Shown here one piece after another: positions 1-9,418 of a DNA stretch of 64,000 nucleotides (position 1 is its first letter; each line of letters opens with the position of its first letter). This DNA comes from Oceanobacillus profundus (GTDB lineage Bacteria > Bacillota > Bacilli > Bacillales > Amphibacillaceae), in the NCBI RefSeq assembly GCF_003515705.1, contig NZ_QWEH01000014.1:1-64000 (forward strand). Direction: 5' to 3'. The notes under the pieces are model-generated. The model did no database searches, was not told where the DNA came from, and was given only the letters and a program-made list of their open reading frames with translations. The translations under genes were made by a program, and so were the position numbers.

Positions 1-172
1 GCTTTAGCTTTTTTTTACCACGGAAATTAAAGGATTGGAACATGTAATTGTTTAAGGTGGACATTTCACCGAATTTGCCTCCCATTAATTCCTGAACAGC
101 TGCTGCAGCATTCATATCGCCATGTTCCGGATATGGTAACTCAATGGCGATTTTATTCACACGTTTCATCAT
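1..172 (-). CDS. Manganese catalase, N-terminal part (cut by window edge)
   Basis: About 57 N-terminal residues of a non-haem manganese catalase (hydrogen peroxide dismutation at a dimanganese centre). The visible part has the family's start: a hydrophobic strand followed by AAAAVQELMGGKFGEMSTL and a YMFQSFNFRGK segment. The E in GGKFGEMS is the conserved position that supplies a metal ligand. The start is the first of two adjacent ATG codons, ten bases after a GGAGG site. It is the second gene of a pair with the DUF2642 gene 62 bases upstream. In Bacilli such catalases are commonly spore-associated, and the same pair occurs on spoVA2mob-type elements (established knowledge). The rest of the gene lies outside the window. 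Confidence 0.85.
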   Translation of the reverse strand, partial: MMKRVNKIAIELPYPEHGDMNAAAAVQELMGGKFGEMSTLNNYMFQSFNFRGKKKLK

Positions 173-234
173 GAGCTTTACGCCTCCATCCGTAAATAAT
201 AACCATTGACATCATATGTTGGATGGAGCTTGGC

Positions 235-447
235 TTATTCACACATTATCGGTTGAAACCAAATTATTTGCGCTGTACGAATATAGAATGGTGCCCCGCC
301 CATCATGATGACGATATGATCAGGCATGACCTGTTGTAATATACCTCGTACTGAGCCACGTGTCGTTTGAACGGCAAGGGATTGATTATGAAGTCCCGTT
401 AAAGCCTGATAAACATACGGATCATTAATATTCCATTTTTCACTCAT
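235..447 (-). CDS. DUF2642 (YuzF-like) small protein
   Basis: A 70-residue protein of the DUF2642 family, resembling YuzF. The diagnostic parts are the VQTTRGSVRGIL stretch, the MPDHIVIMMGG stretch and the FYIRTAQIIW end. Together they suggest a small Sm-like or SH3-like beta barrel. Its biochemical role is unknown; relatives are made in sporulating cells. An AAAGGAG site nine bases before the ATG fixes the start. It precedes the manganese catalase with a 62-base gap, so both are likely one transcript. Confidence 0.8.
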   Translation of the reverse strand: MSEKWNINDPYVYQALTGLHNQSLAVQTTRGSVRGILQQVMPDHIVIMMGGAPFYIRTAQIIWFQPIMCE

Positions 448-481
448 TTTTACACACTCCTTTTCTCTAAAGCCCTTAGCA

Positions 482-512
482 GTATATGCAAATAAGGAAA
501 AATGTGTATTCG
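482..512 (-). promoter_or_regulatory. Possible forespore (sigma-G-like) promoter of the DUF2642-catalase pair
   Basis: On the minus strand a CGAATA (-35 like) is followed after 18 bases by CATATAC (-10 like), about 35 bases before the DUF2642 start. This resembles the sigma-G/F pattern (GAATA, 17-18 bases, CATNNTA), though the -10 match is imperfect. The role is inferred from motif and context only. Confidence 0.35.
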
Positions 513-725
513 TCTATTTAATATTATATTTTTCATATTTATAAGATATTCAGTTGATGTTAAACAAAGCTTATTTTTACATCGATGAGCATTTATATCC
601 TAAAACAGAAAGGAAAAACTATCGCCGCATAAATCGCGCTCTCCTTATCCCCTTGCGCAAGCTGAAGTATAATCGATTAGCTACCATGCAATATCCTATT
701 CTAAGCTAACAAGGAGAATGTAACA

Positions 726-1160
726 TTGAATAATGAAAACTCTTCAAAGTTGATTGTCTTGCCGTTATTCGTCTCAATTATCGCAATATCATTCTCTGCC
801 ATCTTCGTTAAAAGGGTCTGAAGCACCGGCAACGATCCAGTATGTACCGCATGTGGATGGCAGCGATTTTATTATTCCCCTTTGTCTGGACAAGGCGGGA
901 AGAATTCCAAAAAATATCCCAAAAGGAATGGCTATTGTTATTCTTTTCAGAATTATTTCTAGAATTACATTTTGCACTATGGTTCGGATTGTTAAAACTA
1001 ACTTCTGTCGCAAGTTCAACAATCATCCTTGCTTTGCAGCCTATCGTTTGATTGATTAGAGGCTTTATTTTATACAAGGAACGCACGACGAAGTCTGCAT
1101 TATTGGCGATGGGAATTGCTTTAATCGGCGCTGTTATCCCGCGGGAGCATGTTCTTTTAC
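726..1160 (+). pseudogene. EamA/DMT-family transporter remnant
   Basis: Pieces of a drug/metabolite transporter (10-TM EamA family) occur in order but in different frames. They are an N-terminal membrane segment (LIVLPLFVSIIAISFSAIFVKR), a central part with REEFQKISQKEWLLLFFSE and KLTSVASSTIILALQPIV, and a later part reading ALLAMGIALIGAVI. A stop codon follows LQPIV at about 1050, a frameshift lies near 815, and the C-terminal half is missing. A good ribosome site (AAGGAGAATG) precedes a TTG at 726, so this was once a real gene. Confidence 0.75.
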
Positions 1161-1198
1161 GATAGTAACTAATCAGTACGTTAGATGTAACAGTAGGG

Positions 1199-1345
1199 GA
1201 CATTCCCTATGATCATTCGGTAGATTCCCTTGAGAGCAAAGATTATCATGACTTAGAGCACGCTATGGAAAGCATGAAAAAAGCGAGGTCTAATTATGTA
1301 TGGGATTATTTTAATGACATTGAAGCTTACGAGCTCAACGATTGA
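1199..1345 (+). pseudogene. Unidentified gene fragment (acidic, 48 codons)
   Basis: An open stretch without a start codon reads PYDHSVDSLESKDYHDLEH followed by MESMKKARSNYVWDYFNDI and ends with TGA. The composition is protein-like (charged and aromatic residues, no low complexity), and it follows the EamA remnant directly. I do not recognise the family. It is probably the 3' end of a deleted gene. Confidence 0.4.
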
Positions 1346-2357
1346 AGGCTTTAAAGGATTGTTCAAGTGATATGAGAGAACATAATGAACATTATATCCT
1401 CGTTGCATTACCATCTTTACCATTTAAAATCACGATTTATTATTGTCGTCTCACTTCCTATTTATGTATTCTGATAGTTTAGAATTCTTAATTTCATTTA
1501 AACACAATAGATGAAATGCTAAGGGTAACTAAAGAGGTGATTCGCATTTTCCCAACTATAGATTTAGAGGGTAATGAATATAAATATCTAAATGAAATAA
1601 AAGATCACCAGAGGTTGTGAGTAGAAACAAAAACAGTATTATACGAATTTCAAGCTAATGCTAGCATAGGCTTAATAATAAAGAAGAGTATCTAACTAAA
1701 GGATAACGTTATCATTGTTGTCCTTTTACCTTGAATTCAAATCTTCCATAATCGGGGGCTTTAGCTTAATAAAATAAATCAGAAAATTGGTTCCTAAATA
1801 TTGTAAAGGAACCAACCTTTCATGCTCTAATTTGCTTAACGTTGTATATCTGCATTTTCCTGACGCTACCCATACAGTTGTCCGAAACAACAACTATGGT
1901 CCCCAACATCCAGTTATTGCTATTTGTTCACTTATTTTGGTGCCTACTATGGGCGCTTTGTGTATAGTACTGTACCCTTGTTATTGATTTCTCCTTCTAA
2001 TTTCTTTAAAAGCAAGTATACACCCACACTACCTGTTTCTTTGAAAACTCTCAAAATAAAATTAGACATACTATCCCACCTTATAAATTTGTATTAGGAT
2101 TTTTTTCTGAGAAAAAGCAGAAAGCATTCAATGTAAAATTTGTTAAATAAACGAATATGGAACTATATAGTGTATTTGGAGGTTTACTACGTTTAAGCAT
2201 CTTCCGTTATTAAGATCCCGGCCCCCCTTGTATGAGAGTTTGGGATTATTTTGTCTATCAAAGTTTGAGGAGGTGTGAAACCAATGAATTGGTACTAATT
2301 TTATTTACTTACATAATAAATCAAGAAGAAGCAAATAAATAAGTATGCACCTCCTTT
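1346..2357. other. Non-coding, degraded stretch
   Basis: No intact gene is visible. At 1501-1620 a 39-codon frame reads TIDEMLRVTKEVIRIFPTI then DLEGNEYKYLNEIKDHQRL before a stop, which looks like the end of a lost protein of unknown family. A short repeat shared with position 14381 lies at 1896-1929. Otherwise there are frequent stops in all frames. Confidence 0.5.
1896..1929. repeat. Short dispersed repeat, copy 1
   Basis: This stretch matches 14381-14412 except for a two-base insertion and one substitution. The shared core is ATCCAGTTATTGCTATT. Both copies lie in degraded non-coding sequence. It may be what is left of a duplicated gene or element; no function is known. Confidence 0.55.
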
Positions 2358-2392
2358 GCCCCTTGAACCTTCATAATGAAGGTTCAAGGGGC
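2358..2392. repeat. Perfect 17-bp inverted repeat with one-base loop
   Basis: The left arm starts GCCCCTTGAACC and the right arm ends GGTTCAAGGGGC, with a single A at 2375 between the two 17-base arms. There is no T-run on either side, so it is not a standard intrinsic terminator. It may be an old terminator of a lost gene or a cruciform-type repeat. Confidence 0.6.
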
Positions 2393-2480
2393 GACGGGGA
2401 ATAAGGGCAAGATTTGATAAGTTCCCAAACTCAGTGGTTGTCTTAAGATTAATAATTTATAAATCACTACTATTTTGTTT

Positions 2481-2620
2481 ATAGTGTCGATTGGTCAAAA
2501 GCAGACCATATTGTAACGATGACGATGATGGATTTAGAGGGAATGGGATTATTAATTAACAGAGAATTGGGTATGGAGAAAGCGTATTTGGAACGGAAAT
2601 CCATTGATAAAAGCTATTAA
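2481..2620 (+). pseudogene. Unidentified gene 3' fragment
   Basis: An open frame without a start reads SVDWSKADHIVTMTMMDLEG, then MGLLINRELGMEKAYLERK, and stops with TAA. The composition is protein-like, but I do not recognise the family. It ends 16 bases before a hairpin that could terminate from either side. Confidence 0.35.
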
Positions 2621-2635
2621 GTAAAATAGGTTAAA

Positions 2636-2669
2636 AAGGCTGCAGTAGGGGATAAACTACCGCAGCCTT
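2636..2669 (-). terminator. Intrinsic terminator of the MFS gene
   Basis: Arms AAGGCTGC and GCAGCCTT, extended by GTAG/CTAC after one mismatch, enclose a short loop. On the minus strand the hairpin is followed by a T-rich tail. It sits 50 bases past the stop of the MFS transporter. Confidence 0.75.
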
Positions 2670-2718
2670 TCTAGTTATTTATCTTAAAAAAGAATTAAAT
2701 GGGGGATTCAACTGGTTG

Positions 2719-3963
2719 TTACACAGGCCTTTTATCACTTTCTTTTGGGGGTCGTAGGATCTTAAATGCCAATAACGCAGCAATGAGACCAAATACGGCA
2801 AGTAATATAAACATAAACGATACATTATGCTTCATAAAAAGGGCCATAACGGGTGGTCCTGCTGCGACACCTACAAAGCGCATCGCACTATAAAAGGATG
2901 TGATTGTCCCACGTGTTTCCTTTTCAATTGTCTGGGTAATAAGCGCATCAAGGCAAGGGAGGCTCACACCGATTCCAATGCCACATGTTAAAAACACAGC
3001 GAGCAAATAGATGAGTTGAGCTGAAAAACTTACAGCTAAAGCGGACACCCCAGATAGCACAATCCCTCCAAAAGTAATCCATTTCATCGTCACCATATTA
3101 TCTTTAATAACCTTTCCTGCTATAAATGATGAAATACAAAGGGAGGCTAGTGGAATAGCTAAAATAAATCCCTTTTTAATCCCCGTAAAATGATGTTCAT
3201 CTTCTAATATGTTTGATAAATAGAAGAGAATACTAAATAGCATAAACATTAAAATGATACCGATAATAAATACTGCAAATAACCATTTACCATGCATGCG
3301 GAAAATAGACTTTGTATTTTGCGTGAATAGCTTAAATGTTAAAGGCTCTTCTTCCTTCTTAGGCTTTTTGATTAAAAATAAGATTAGTAAAGCAGAAATC
3401 AGACAAAATACCGGAAAGGCGAAAAAGGGTAGAAACCAGATAAATCCTGCTAGTAGGGATCCCAGTATTGGGCTTAAAACTTTTCCAAATGTGTTAGAAG
3501 TTTCAATAATGCCAAGGGAAGAACTTACTTCTTCGTCTTTCTTGAAAAGATCCCCAATTAAAGGCATAACAATAGGGGCGGTACCTGCGGCTCCAATACC
3601 TTGCAGGACCCTTCCAATCATAATAAAAAAATAGGGACTTTCCATTTTCCATGCGGCCCATCCTGAGACAAGGCCACCAATTCCAGCAATGATTAATGAG
3701 GGAAGGATTACAATTTTCCGTCCAAACCGATCCGATAAATACCCAGCGATGGGAATAAGAACGATTGCGACAATGGAATATAGGGTGATTATATAACTGG
3801 ATTGTACCGTTGTGATATCAAGCTTTTTTTCCATTAAAGGAAGAATGGGGATAAGCATTGAATTTCCCAGTGTCATAATTAAGGGGATAGAGGCAAGCGA
3901 TATAATTGCCCAACGCTTTTTGTCTATTTCATCCTGGGATATTTCAACCTTTTTCTTCGACAT
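2719..3963 (-). CDS. MFS efflux transporter (DHA1 type)
   Basis: A 414-residue, about 12-TM major facilitator of the drug:proton antiporter type. The loop between TM2 and TM3 carries GYLSDRFGRKIVILP, the MFS motif A. TM5 contains GTAPIVMPLIGDLF, like the antiporter motif C region of multidrug and tetracycline-type exporters. The N-terminus (SKKKVEISQDEIDKKRW) is cytosolic. An AAAGGAG site lies seven bases before the chosen ATG; a second ATG is immediately upstream. The gene stands alone, with its own terminator. It most likely exports a toxic compound or metabolite; the substrate is not predictable. Confidence 0.88.
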   Translation of the reverse strand: MSKKKVEISQDEIDKKRWAIISLASIPLIMTLGNSMLIPILPLMEKKLDITTVQSSYIITLYSIVAIVLIPIAGYLSDRFGRKIVILPSLIIAGIGGLVSGWAAWKMESPYFFIMIGRVLQGIGAAGTAPIVMPLIGDLFKKDEEVSSSLGIIETSNTFGKVLSPILGSLLAGFIWFLPFFAFPVFCLISALLILFLIKKPKKEEEPLTFKLFTQNTKSIFRMHGKWLFAVFIIGIILMFMLFSILFYLSNILEDEHHFTGIKKGFILAIPLASLCISSFIAGKVIKDNMVTMKWITFGGIVLSGVSALAVSFSAQLIYLLAVFLTCGIGIGVSLPCLDALITQTIEKETRGTITSFYSAMRFVGVAAGPPVMALFMKHNVSFMFILLAVFGLIAALLAFKILRPPKESDKRPV

Positions 3964-4163
3964 CATGAAACTCCTTTCATTTAAAACCACACTGTGTTTA
4001 GTATGTACGAGAAATAACCTTTCTATGAAGTTTTGCTATATAATGAACCCTTTATTTTCCGTGGCCATTCCACTTGGAATTCGGGCGGAAAGTTACACAA
4101 GCAAAGATGATATAATATAACCATCAACGAGGAAAGTGATAAATTTACGAGGGAGGAATTAAA

Positions 4164-4859
4164 ACGAAAATTGAAGAAATACATCCACTAAACTTTGAAA
4201 TAGAAAAGTTTGAAATCATTCAGAACCATTTCTTTAGCAAATTAGCCTAAAAAATATATAAAAGTATAAAGTTTTGTGCGGGGGTATATTTAGCATACTG
4301 GGAAGAGGAAGAAATTGAATGGGGAGTCTGTTGCATTATCGTTATCAATGATGAAACGAAGGCATTTGTTGAAAAAGCACGTAGCACCAGAAAGATTACT
4401 TTTCCGTACGTTCCCGTATATTTAGCATTTGGAGAACTTCCACTCGTTATCAAAGCAGCTAGGGGACTTTCTAACATACCGGATCTTTTTATGTTCGACG
4501 GAAATGGATATCTGCATCCCAGTCATATGGGAATTGCGGCACACGCCTCCTTTTTTTGATAAGCCAACTATCGGAGTAGCAAAAAGCTACTTTAAAATAC
4601 ATGGTGTTGATTTCATGATGTCTGGGAAGCAGATTCTTATGAAGATATTATCGTAAGGGATGAAATATATGGCAGAGTTTTGCGTACTCATAAAGACGTA
4701 ACACCCATTTTCATCCCTTGTGGAAACTATATTGATTTACAAACAACTACAAAAATTACATTAAACTTAATTAATGATGAAAGTCGTCTGCCAATTCCAG
4801 TAAGGATGGCCGATTTGGAAATAAAGCGTATGAGAAAACAAATGGCTAGGAACCAGTAG
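4164..4859 (+). pseudogene. nfi: Endonuclease V (broken)
   Basis: A decayed copy of endonuclease V, which cuts next to deoxyinosine in DNA. The total span (232 codons) equals a normal enzyme. Recognisable blocks are YVPVYLAFGELPLVIKA, DLFMFDGNGYLHPSHMGIA (the active-site DGNG loop), KPTIGVAKSYFKI and VRMADLEIKRMRKQMA. The start codon position now reads ACG after a GGGAGGAAT ribosome site, a TAA interrupts at about 4246, and at least two frameshifts lie near 4420 and 4620. Confidence 0.85.
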
Positions 4860-4949
4860 GTTGTTAATTTACCCCAATTATATTCAATTACTTATACATA
4901 ATGTATTACGGGAGACTTTATAGTCTTATATTAATTACGGAAAAAGGGA

Positions 4950-6087
4950 TATCTATGTCTGATGGATTCAGAAGCGGTGGTAGAGCTTATGCACTGCCTG
5001 TCCACTTTAGACGCTATCTTGCACTTATTTTAACCGATATTTTGCATGTTGGGATATAGCCGACATTTCGGGAATTCTGTATACTAATTGATTTTTAACC
5101 TAAAAAAGTCGAATTCCCGTACGATAAAGTTAAAACAGATGCAGTAGATGCCTATCACCTTTGTGAACTGTTTTATAAAGAAGAGTTAGAGCCTTATAAA
5201 AAGCGAGGTGTTCAACTTTTTAAACCTTCGTAACCTTACTAGACAACAAGAAAGTATTGCAGATATATCAGCCAAAACTAAGATACAGTTACACGCCTTG
5301 TTAGATCAAGTATTTCCAGAATATAGAGGTGTGTTTGGGAGTTTATATTCAAGGGTATCTTTGCTTACTTTACTAGCATTCCCAACATCCGAGGCTGTAT
5401 TAAGTGCAAGTGAAAAGGAATTATCAGAGAAGATAAGTTCATTATGTAAAAGTCGTTCAGATCTTTGGGCACAAGAAAGGGCAAAAAAGTTAAAAGAAGC
5501 TGCCCTACGTAATCCGTTCCAAAACAACCTGTATCAGAGTAATATCTTTAATCTTGAAATGTTAGTTAATCTTGTTCTTCAATACCAAGAGCATCTATCT
5601 AAGATTGCGACTGAAATAGATGCCCTGGCTAAAGAAGAAGAATATCATATTCTGCAATCTATTCCTGGAATCGGAGAAAAAATCGCTGCCACGATTATTT
5701 CCGAGATTGGAGATAGATCGATTTAGTAATACCAAAAAGCTCGTTGCATTCGCTGGAGTGGATCCGAGTGTTTACTCTTCTGGTAAGTTTACAGCATCAG
5801 TAAATCGAATCACCAAACGAGGATCTAATTGAATACGGCACGCCCTATATATGGCTGTTCAAAGTGGTATTCGTGATTCTCGTAAAAAGAAAACGACTGA
5901 CGAGATAATAGCACGCAATAAGAGACTAAGAGAGTTTTACGATAAAAAAAGTGAAGAAGGCAAACCCTTTAGAGTAGCAGTTATTGCATGTGTAAATAAG
6001 CTCTTACACTGGATTTACACCCTACTAAAAAGCAGAACTACTTTCCAAGATATAGCACTAAATATAGTAAAACCTTCCAACCACTGA
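4950..6087 (+). pseudogene. IS110-family transposase (decayed)
   Basis: The order of the IS110 (DEDD) transposase is visible across frames. The VKTDAVDAYHLCELFYKE block carries the catalytic D of the RuvC-like half. Then comes a coiled middle part. The Transposase_20 half includes LQSIPGIGEKIAATIISEIG, KKLVAFAGVDPSVYSSG and KPFRVAVIACVNKLLHWIY. An extra T at about 5218, a lost base at about 5715 and a TGA at 5830 break it, and the N-terminus is eroded. IS110 elements usually lack terminal inverted repeats and none was seen. It is inactive, but it shows that the region received mobile DNA. Confidence 0.88.
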
Positions 6088-6275
6088 ATAATGGAGAGTT
6101 ATTTGGCATGTGTATTTTTTTAGTATATCATGAGAAATTTAATTTTTTATGTGAAAAATATTGACAACTATTAGCTGGTTTAGCTTAAATATAAATATTT
6201 TAAAAATAACTGGGAAACATATTAAGGTGCATTATGGAAGGTGCACTAAACATGAATTTAATAAGGAGGATTACA

Positions 6276-6785
6276 ATGGGCATTTTAAGTGGAAATCCAA
6301 CAGATGAACCCATGCACTATGGTGAAGTATTTAGTACATGGTCATTTCTATTAACGGCAAAAGGGGCTATTGCAGGTTATCAAACTCACCTAAATCATGC
6401 AGGTGATGAAGACTTACAAAAATTACTTGAAGAAGCCATACGGGGTGGACAGCAAGAAATTAAAGAGATTGAAAGCCTATTAAAAGCAAATGGTGTTGCA
6501 TTACCCCCAACCCCCCCTGAGCAACCTAAAGCTAACTTGAATGACATTCCAGCTGGAGCGCGTTTTTCAGACCCTGAAATAGCAGCTATGCTTTCAGGAA
6601 ACATTGCAGCAGGATTAGTAGCATGCAGTACAATTATCGGGCAATCCATTCGAGAAGATATTGCAACGATGTTCGGTCAATTTCATGTTCAAAAGGCAAC
6701 ACTTGGAGCCAAAATTCTGCGATTAAATAAAGAAAAAGGATGGTTAGTTCCACCACCCCTTCATCATAGTAACATTGAAGAGTAA
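6276..6785 (+). CDS. DUF3231 family protein
   Basis: A 169-residue DUF3231 protein. It is largely alpha-helical, and the core YGEVFSTWSFLLTAKGAIAG and HFHVQ-like stretches (FGQFHVQKATLGAKILRLN) suggest a ferritin-like four-helix fold. The family is widespread in Bacillus, but its reaction is unknown. AAGGAGG lies five bases before the chosen ATG at 6276; earlier in-frame ATGs at 6234 and 6252 lack a ribosome site. It is a single gene with its own terminator and the only intact gene between the IS110 and amidase remnants. Confidence 0.85.
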   Translation: MGILSGNPTDEPMHYGEVFSTWSFLLTAKGAIAGYQTHLNHAGDEDLQKLLEEAIRGGQQEIKEIESLLKANGVALPPTPPEQPKANLNDIPAGARFSDPEIAAMLSGNIAAGLVACSTIIGQSIREDIATMFGQFHVQKATLGAKILRLNKEKGWLVPPPLHHSNIEE

Positions 6786-6801
6786 ACCTTTAGGTTTACT
6801 C
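6780..6801 (+). terminator. Terminator of the DUF3231 gene
   Basis: Arms GAGTAAACC and GGTTTACTC with a four-base loop overlap the stop codon and are followed by a T-rich stretch. Confidence 0.8.
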
Positions 6802-6916
6802 TTTATCTTATTGTATTATCCTGCCAGTTAGCGTAAGTACATCTTTTCACAAACTTTATATTGCATTATTTTATGTATAATAATTCTGTAAATTTAGTCT
6901 ACACTATGCCACCAAG

Positions 6917-7098
6917 CTAAGTAAATCCTTTCGGACATTTACCAAAAAATTCGAACTCCGTTTGCGCGGTGAATTCAGTTGCAGGAGTAATGGCCTTAAT
7001 TGCAACTTTGGCGATTTTTGTTGTATGTTGATATTTTTCTTTTGCCAATGTTAACAACGTTAACAACTGCCTTTCGACTTCTTGCGGAATAATTAAGA
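6917..7098 (-). pseudogene. Unidentified gene 3' fragment
   Basis: On the minus strand an open frame reads PQEVERQLLTLLTLAKEKY, then TTKIAKVAIKAITPATEF, and ends GKCPKGFT-stop. It has protein-like composition and no start codon. The family is not recognised. Confidence 0.4.
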
Positions 7099-7165
7099 AT
7101 AATTAAGCAACGGAATATTCCTTTTATAACATCTCAAAAATAATAAAACATAAGCTGTGCTTAGC

Positions 7166-7279
7166 TATGGTTATTCATCTATGTTTACCGCAAGCAGCAG
7201 TGCTTCTGTTATTGGTATGGTAGCGATGTTGTTTGTAAAACCAGGGATAAGAAAGAAAAAAGAAGTACCTGCAATTTAG
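7166..7279 (+). pseudogene. C-terminal fragment of an MFS-like transporter
   Basis: A short frame reads SSMFTASSSASVIGMVAMLF followed by VKPGIRKKKEVPAI-stop. It is one hydrophobic helix and a basic tail, like the last helix of an MFS permease. Nothing upstream continues it. It ends just before the amidase remnant. Confidence 0.4.
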
Positions 7280-7297
7280 TGAAGGGGGAAGTTAGGA

Positions 7298-8747
7298 ATG
7301 AATATCATGGATATCCATCAATCAATGGTAGATCGAAAAATCACTCCATTAGATTTAGTGAATGAAACATTAAGAAAAATAAAAGCGAAAGCTTCCGAAT
7401 ATAATGTTTTTATTACCGTATCGGAAACAGAGGCAATCGAACATGCAAAAACATTAGAACAAGAATTAATAGACGGTAAAGTAAGGGGGCTTTTGCATTG
7501 AATACCCATTGCGATTAAAGATTTGATTGATACAAAAGGGATTAGAACAACTATGCGCTCTAAATTATATGAAGATTTTGTCCTTACAACTGATGCAACG
7601 ATAATTAACAAGTTAAAACAAGCAGGAGCTATTATTATTGGAAAGGCGAATACGCATGAGTTTGCCTACGGTCCCACTGGTGATCGCTCATATTTTGGAG
7701 CCTGTCGAAATCCGTATCACACAGGTAAAATATCATGAGGATCAAGTAGTGGTTCTGCGGTAGCTGTTGCTGCTCAGCTCGTTCCGGCTTCAATTGGAAC
7801 GGATACAGGTGGTTCAGTTCGAATTCCCCTCAGCTTGTGGGGTGATTGGTATGAAACCGACATTTGGTCTAGTAAGTAAAAAGGGATCTTTTCCACTTGC
7901 TTATACACTCGATCATTTAGGACCAATTACTACAAATATTAACGATAATGCTTTATTACTTAATATCATTGCAGGATACGACCCAGAAGATCCATATTCA
8001 TTGAATAAAAATGAACAGACCGATTATACAAGGTTAATAGGTGAAGATGTAAAAGGAATGACAATAGGGGTTGCAACGAATGACTTTTTCACGGATGTGG
8101 ATAAAGAAATAAAGGCAAGTATCGATAAAGCACTTAACATTTTTAAGCCATTACAATTAAATAGGAAAGAAGTATCTCTACCAGGGATTGAGGAAATTGC
8201 AGCAGAACAGGCTGTTACAATTAAAGCAGAAGCATCCGCGGTACATGCTGATCATCTAGAAAGGTATCATCATGAAATGGATGAGGAAGTGTATGAAAGA
8301 TTATTAGCTAGTAAACAAGTAAAAGGGTACGAATATATCCAAGCACAAACAAAAAGAGCTAAGTTAATAGAAAATCTCAATCGTATATTTGATGAGATGA
8401 ACGCTTTATTAGTACCTACATTACCAATCTTGCCACCTAATATTGGACAAAGAGTAGATCAATGGTGCGACTGTTACAGCCCAGCATGCATTGTTAAAAT
8501 TAACATCACCATTTAACTATACAGGAAATCCTGCTTTAACTATTCCTTGTGGCATGTCGAAGGAAGGTCTACCTATTGGTTTACAGCTAATTGGTAAACA
8601 TCATCAAGAGGAAGTGTTATATCAATTAGGTACAGCATTAGAATTAGAAATGAAAAAAACAAATAGATTATCTCCAGCTTTTCCCCTGCTCCACACGGAA
8701 TATGATAGCTTCCCATCGTTCCGTGCTCCATCTAACGCTATGTACTA
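7298..8747 (+). pseudogene. Amidase-signature enzyme (GatA-like), broken
   Basis: The full span of an amidase-signature hydrolase is present but disrupted. Visible blocks are the catalytic-lysine region PIAIKDLIDTKG, the serine-rich [12 protein letters not shown], the [12 protein letters not shown] nucleophile region and, near the end, NYTGNPALTIPCG and LPIGLQLIGKH. A TGA replaces GGA at 7499, a TGA replaces an expected TGG or GGA at 7736, and frameshifts lie near 7835 and 8470. The start has a GGGGGAAG site. It resembles stand-alone GatA-type amidases rather than the GatCAB subunit, since no gatC or gatB is adjacent. Confidence 0.88.
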
Positions 8748-8896
8748 AACTATAAGTTCCTCATTACCCTTAGACAAGAAGGTGCCTAACGTCTTCTTAA
8801 CTAAAAGCTCGCACTGTGGAAATCCCCACATTCCTACCCGATCGGCGCGTTTACCGGGACCATTTGTCAATTGAGCCCGAACATTACCAAAAAGAC

Positions 8897-8938
8897 AGAA
8901 ATCTATAAAACGAATAACAATTCGTTTTATAGATTTCT
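8897..8938. repeat. Perfect 19-bp inverted repeat
   Basis: Arms AGAAATCTATAAAACGAAT and its exact complement are separated by four bases (AACA). There is no adjacent T-run and no intact gene next to it, so it does not look like a working terminator of a present gene. It may be a leftover of a terminator or a small mobile repeat. Confidence 0.6.
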
Positions 8939-8949
8939 TAAAAGCCTAA

Positions 8950-9120
8950 CTATTTGCGGTTATCGTGTTGATTGTTTTTACTTTTGTTCGTCTCATTCAA
9001 GTCGTCTTTATTGAGAAACTCTTTTCATTCGAAAATTCCACATTATTTACATCTTGAAATTGCTTGTTTTCTATTGTCGTTATTACAGTTTTCACGTTTC
9101 AAGTTATAGTTATTGTTCAT
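8950..9120 (-). pseudogene. Small Asn-rich hydrophilic protein, frameshifted
   Basis: A strong ribosome site (GGAGGGC, five bases, ATG) starts a frame reading NNNYNLKRENCNNDNRKQ that stops after 25 codons. The next frame continues QFQDVNNVEFSNEK, and a third continues FLNKDDLNETNKSKNNQHDN and stops at 8950. The whole would be a protein of about 56 residues, rich in N, K, D and Q, like many small spore proteins. The family is not identified. Two frameshifts suggest it is dead. Confidence 0.45.
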
Positions 9121-9418
9121 AATAAGCCCTCCTATATTTTCCTGAATATAGGCAAATACTGATACCTTTGCCATAAATTCTTTTTACTCCCCACTTTGTT
9201 AGCTGTTGAACAAGATGTTCCGCGACGTTCCTGTTAGTTTCATGCTGCAATCTTATCATTCCTTTAAGAGTTTAATATCCGTTATTATGTTGAAAACCGG
9301 AAAATTATTTACTATCTTTATAATGTATTTTCGAGGGCATTTAGCAGTATAAAAAAGGGTAAAGGAACTCCCTTACACAAAACGGAAGAAGTTCCTTTCC
9401 AATCCAAGCTTATAAACC
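9121..9418. other. No gene seen
   Basis: Nothing recognisable beyond stops in all frames and AT-rich sequence; no hairpin with a T-run was found. Confidence 0.4.

Noticed and set aside
789-1203. Overlapping minus-strand open frames of 77 and 131 codons
   Set aside because: They are antisense to the recognisable EamA transporter remnant, lack ribosome sites and show no family features.
1787-1987. 66-codon plus-strand frame with hydrophobic end
   Set aside because: No ribosome site, odd composition (many C, H, N, T), and part of it is the short repeat also found in non-coding sequence at 14381.
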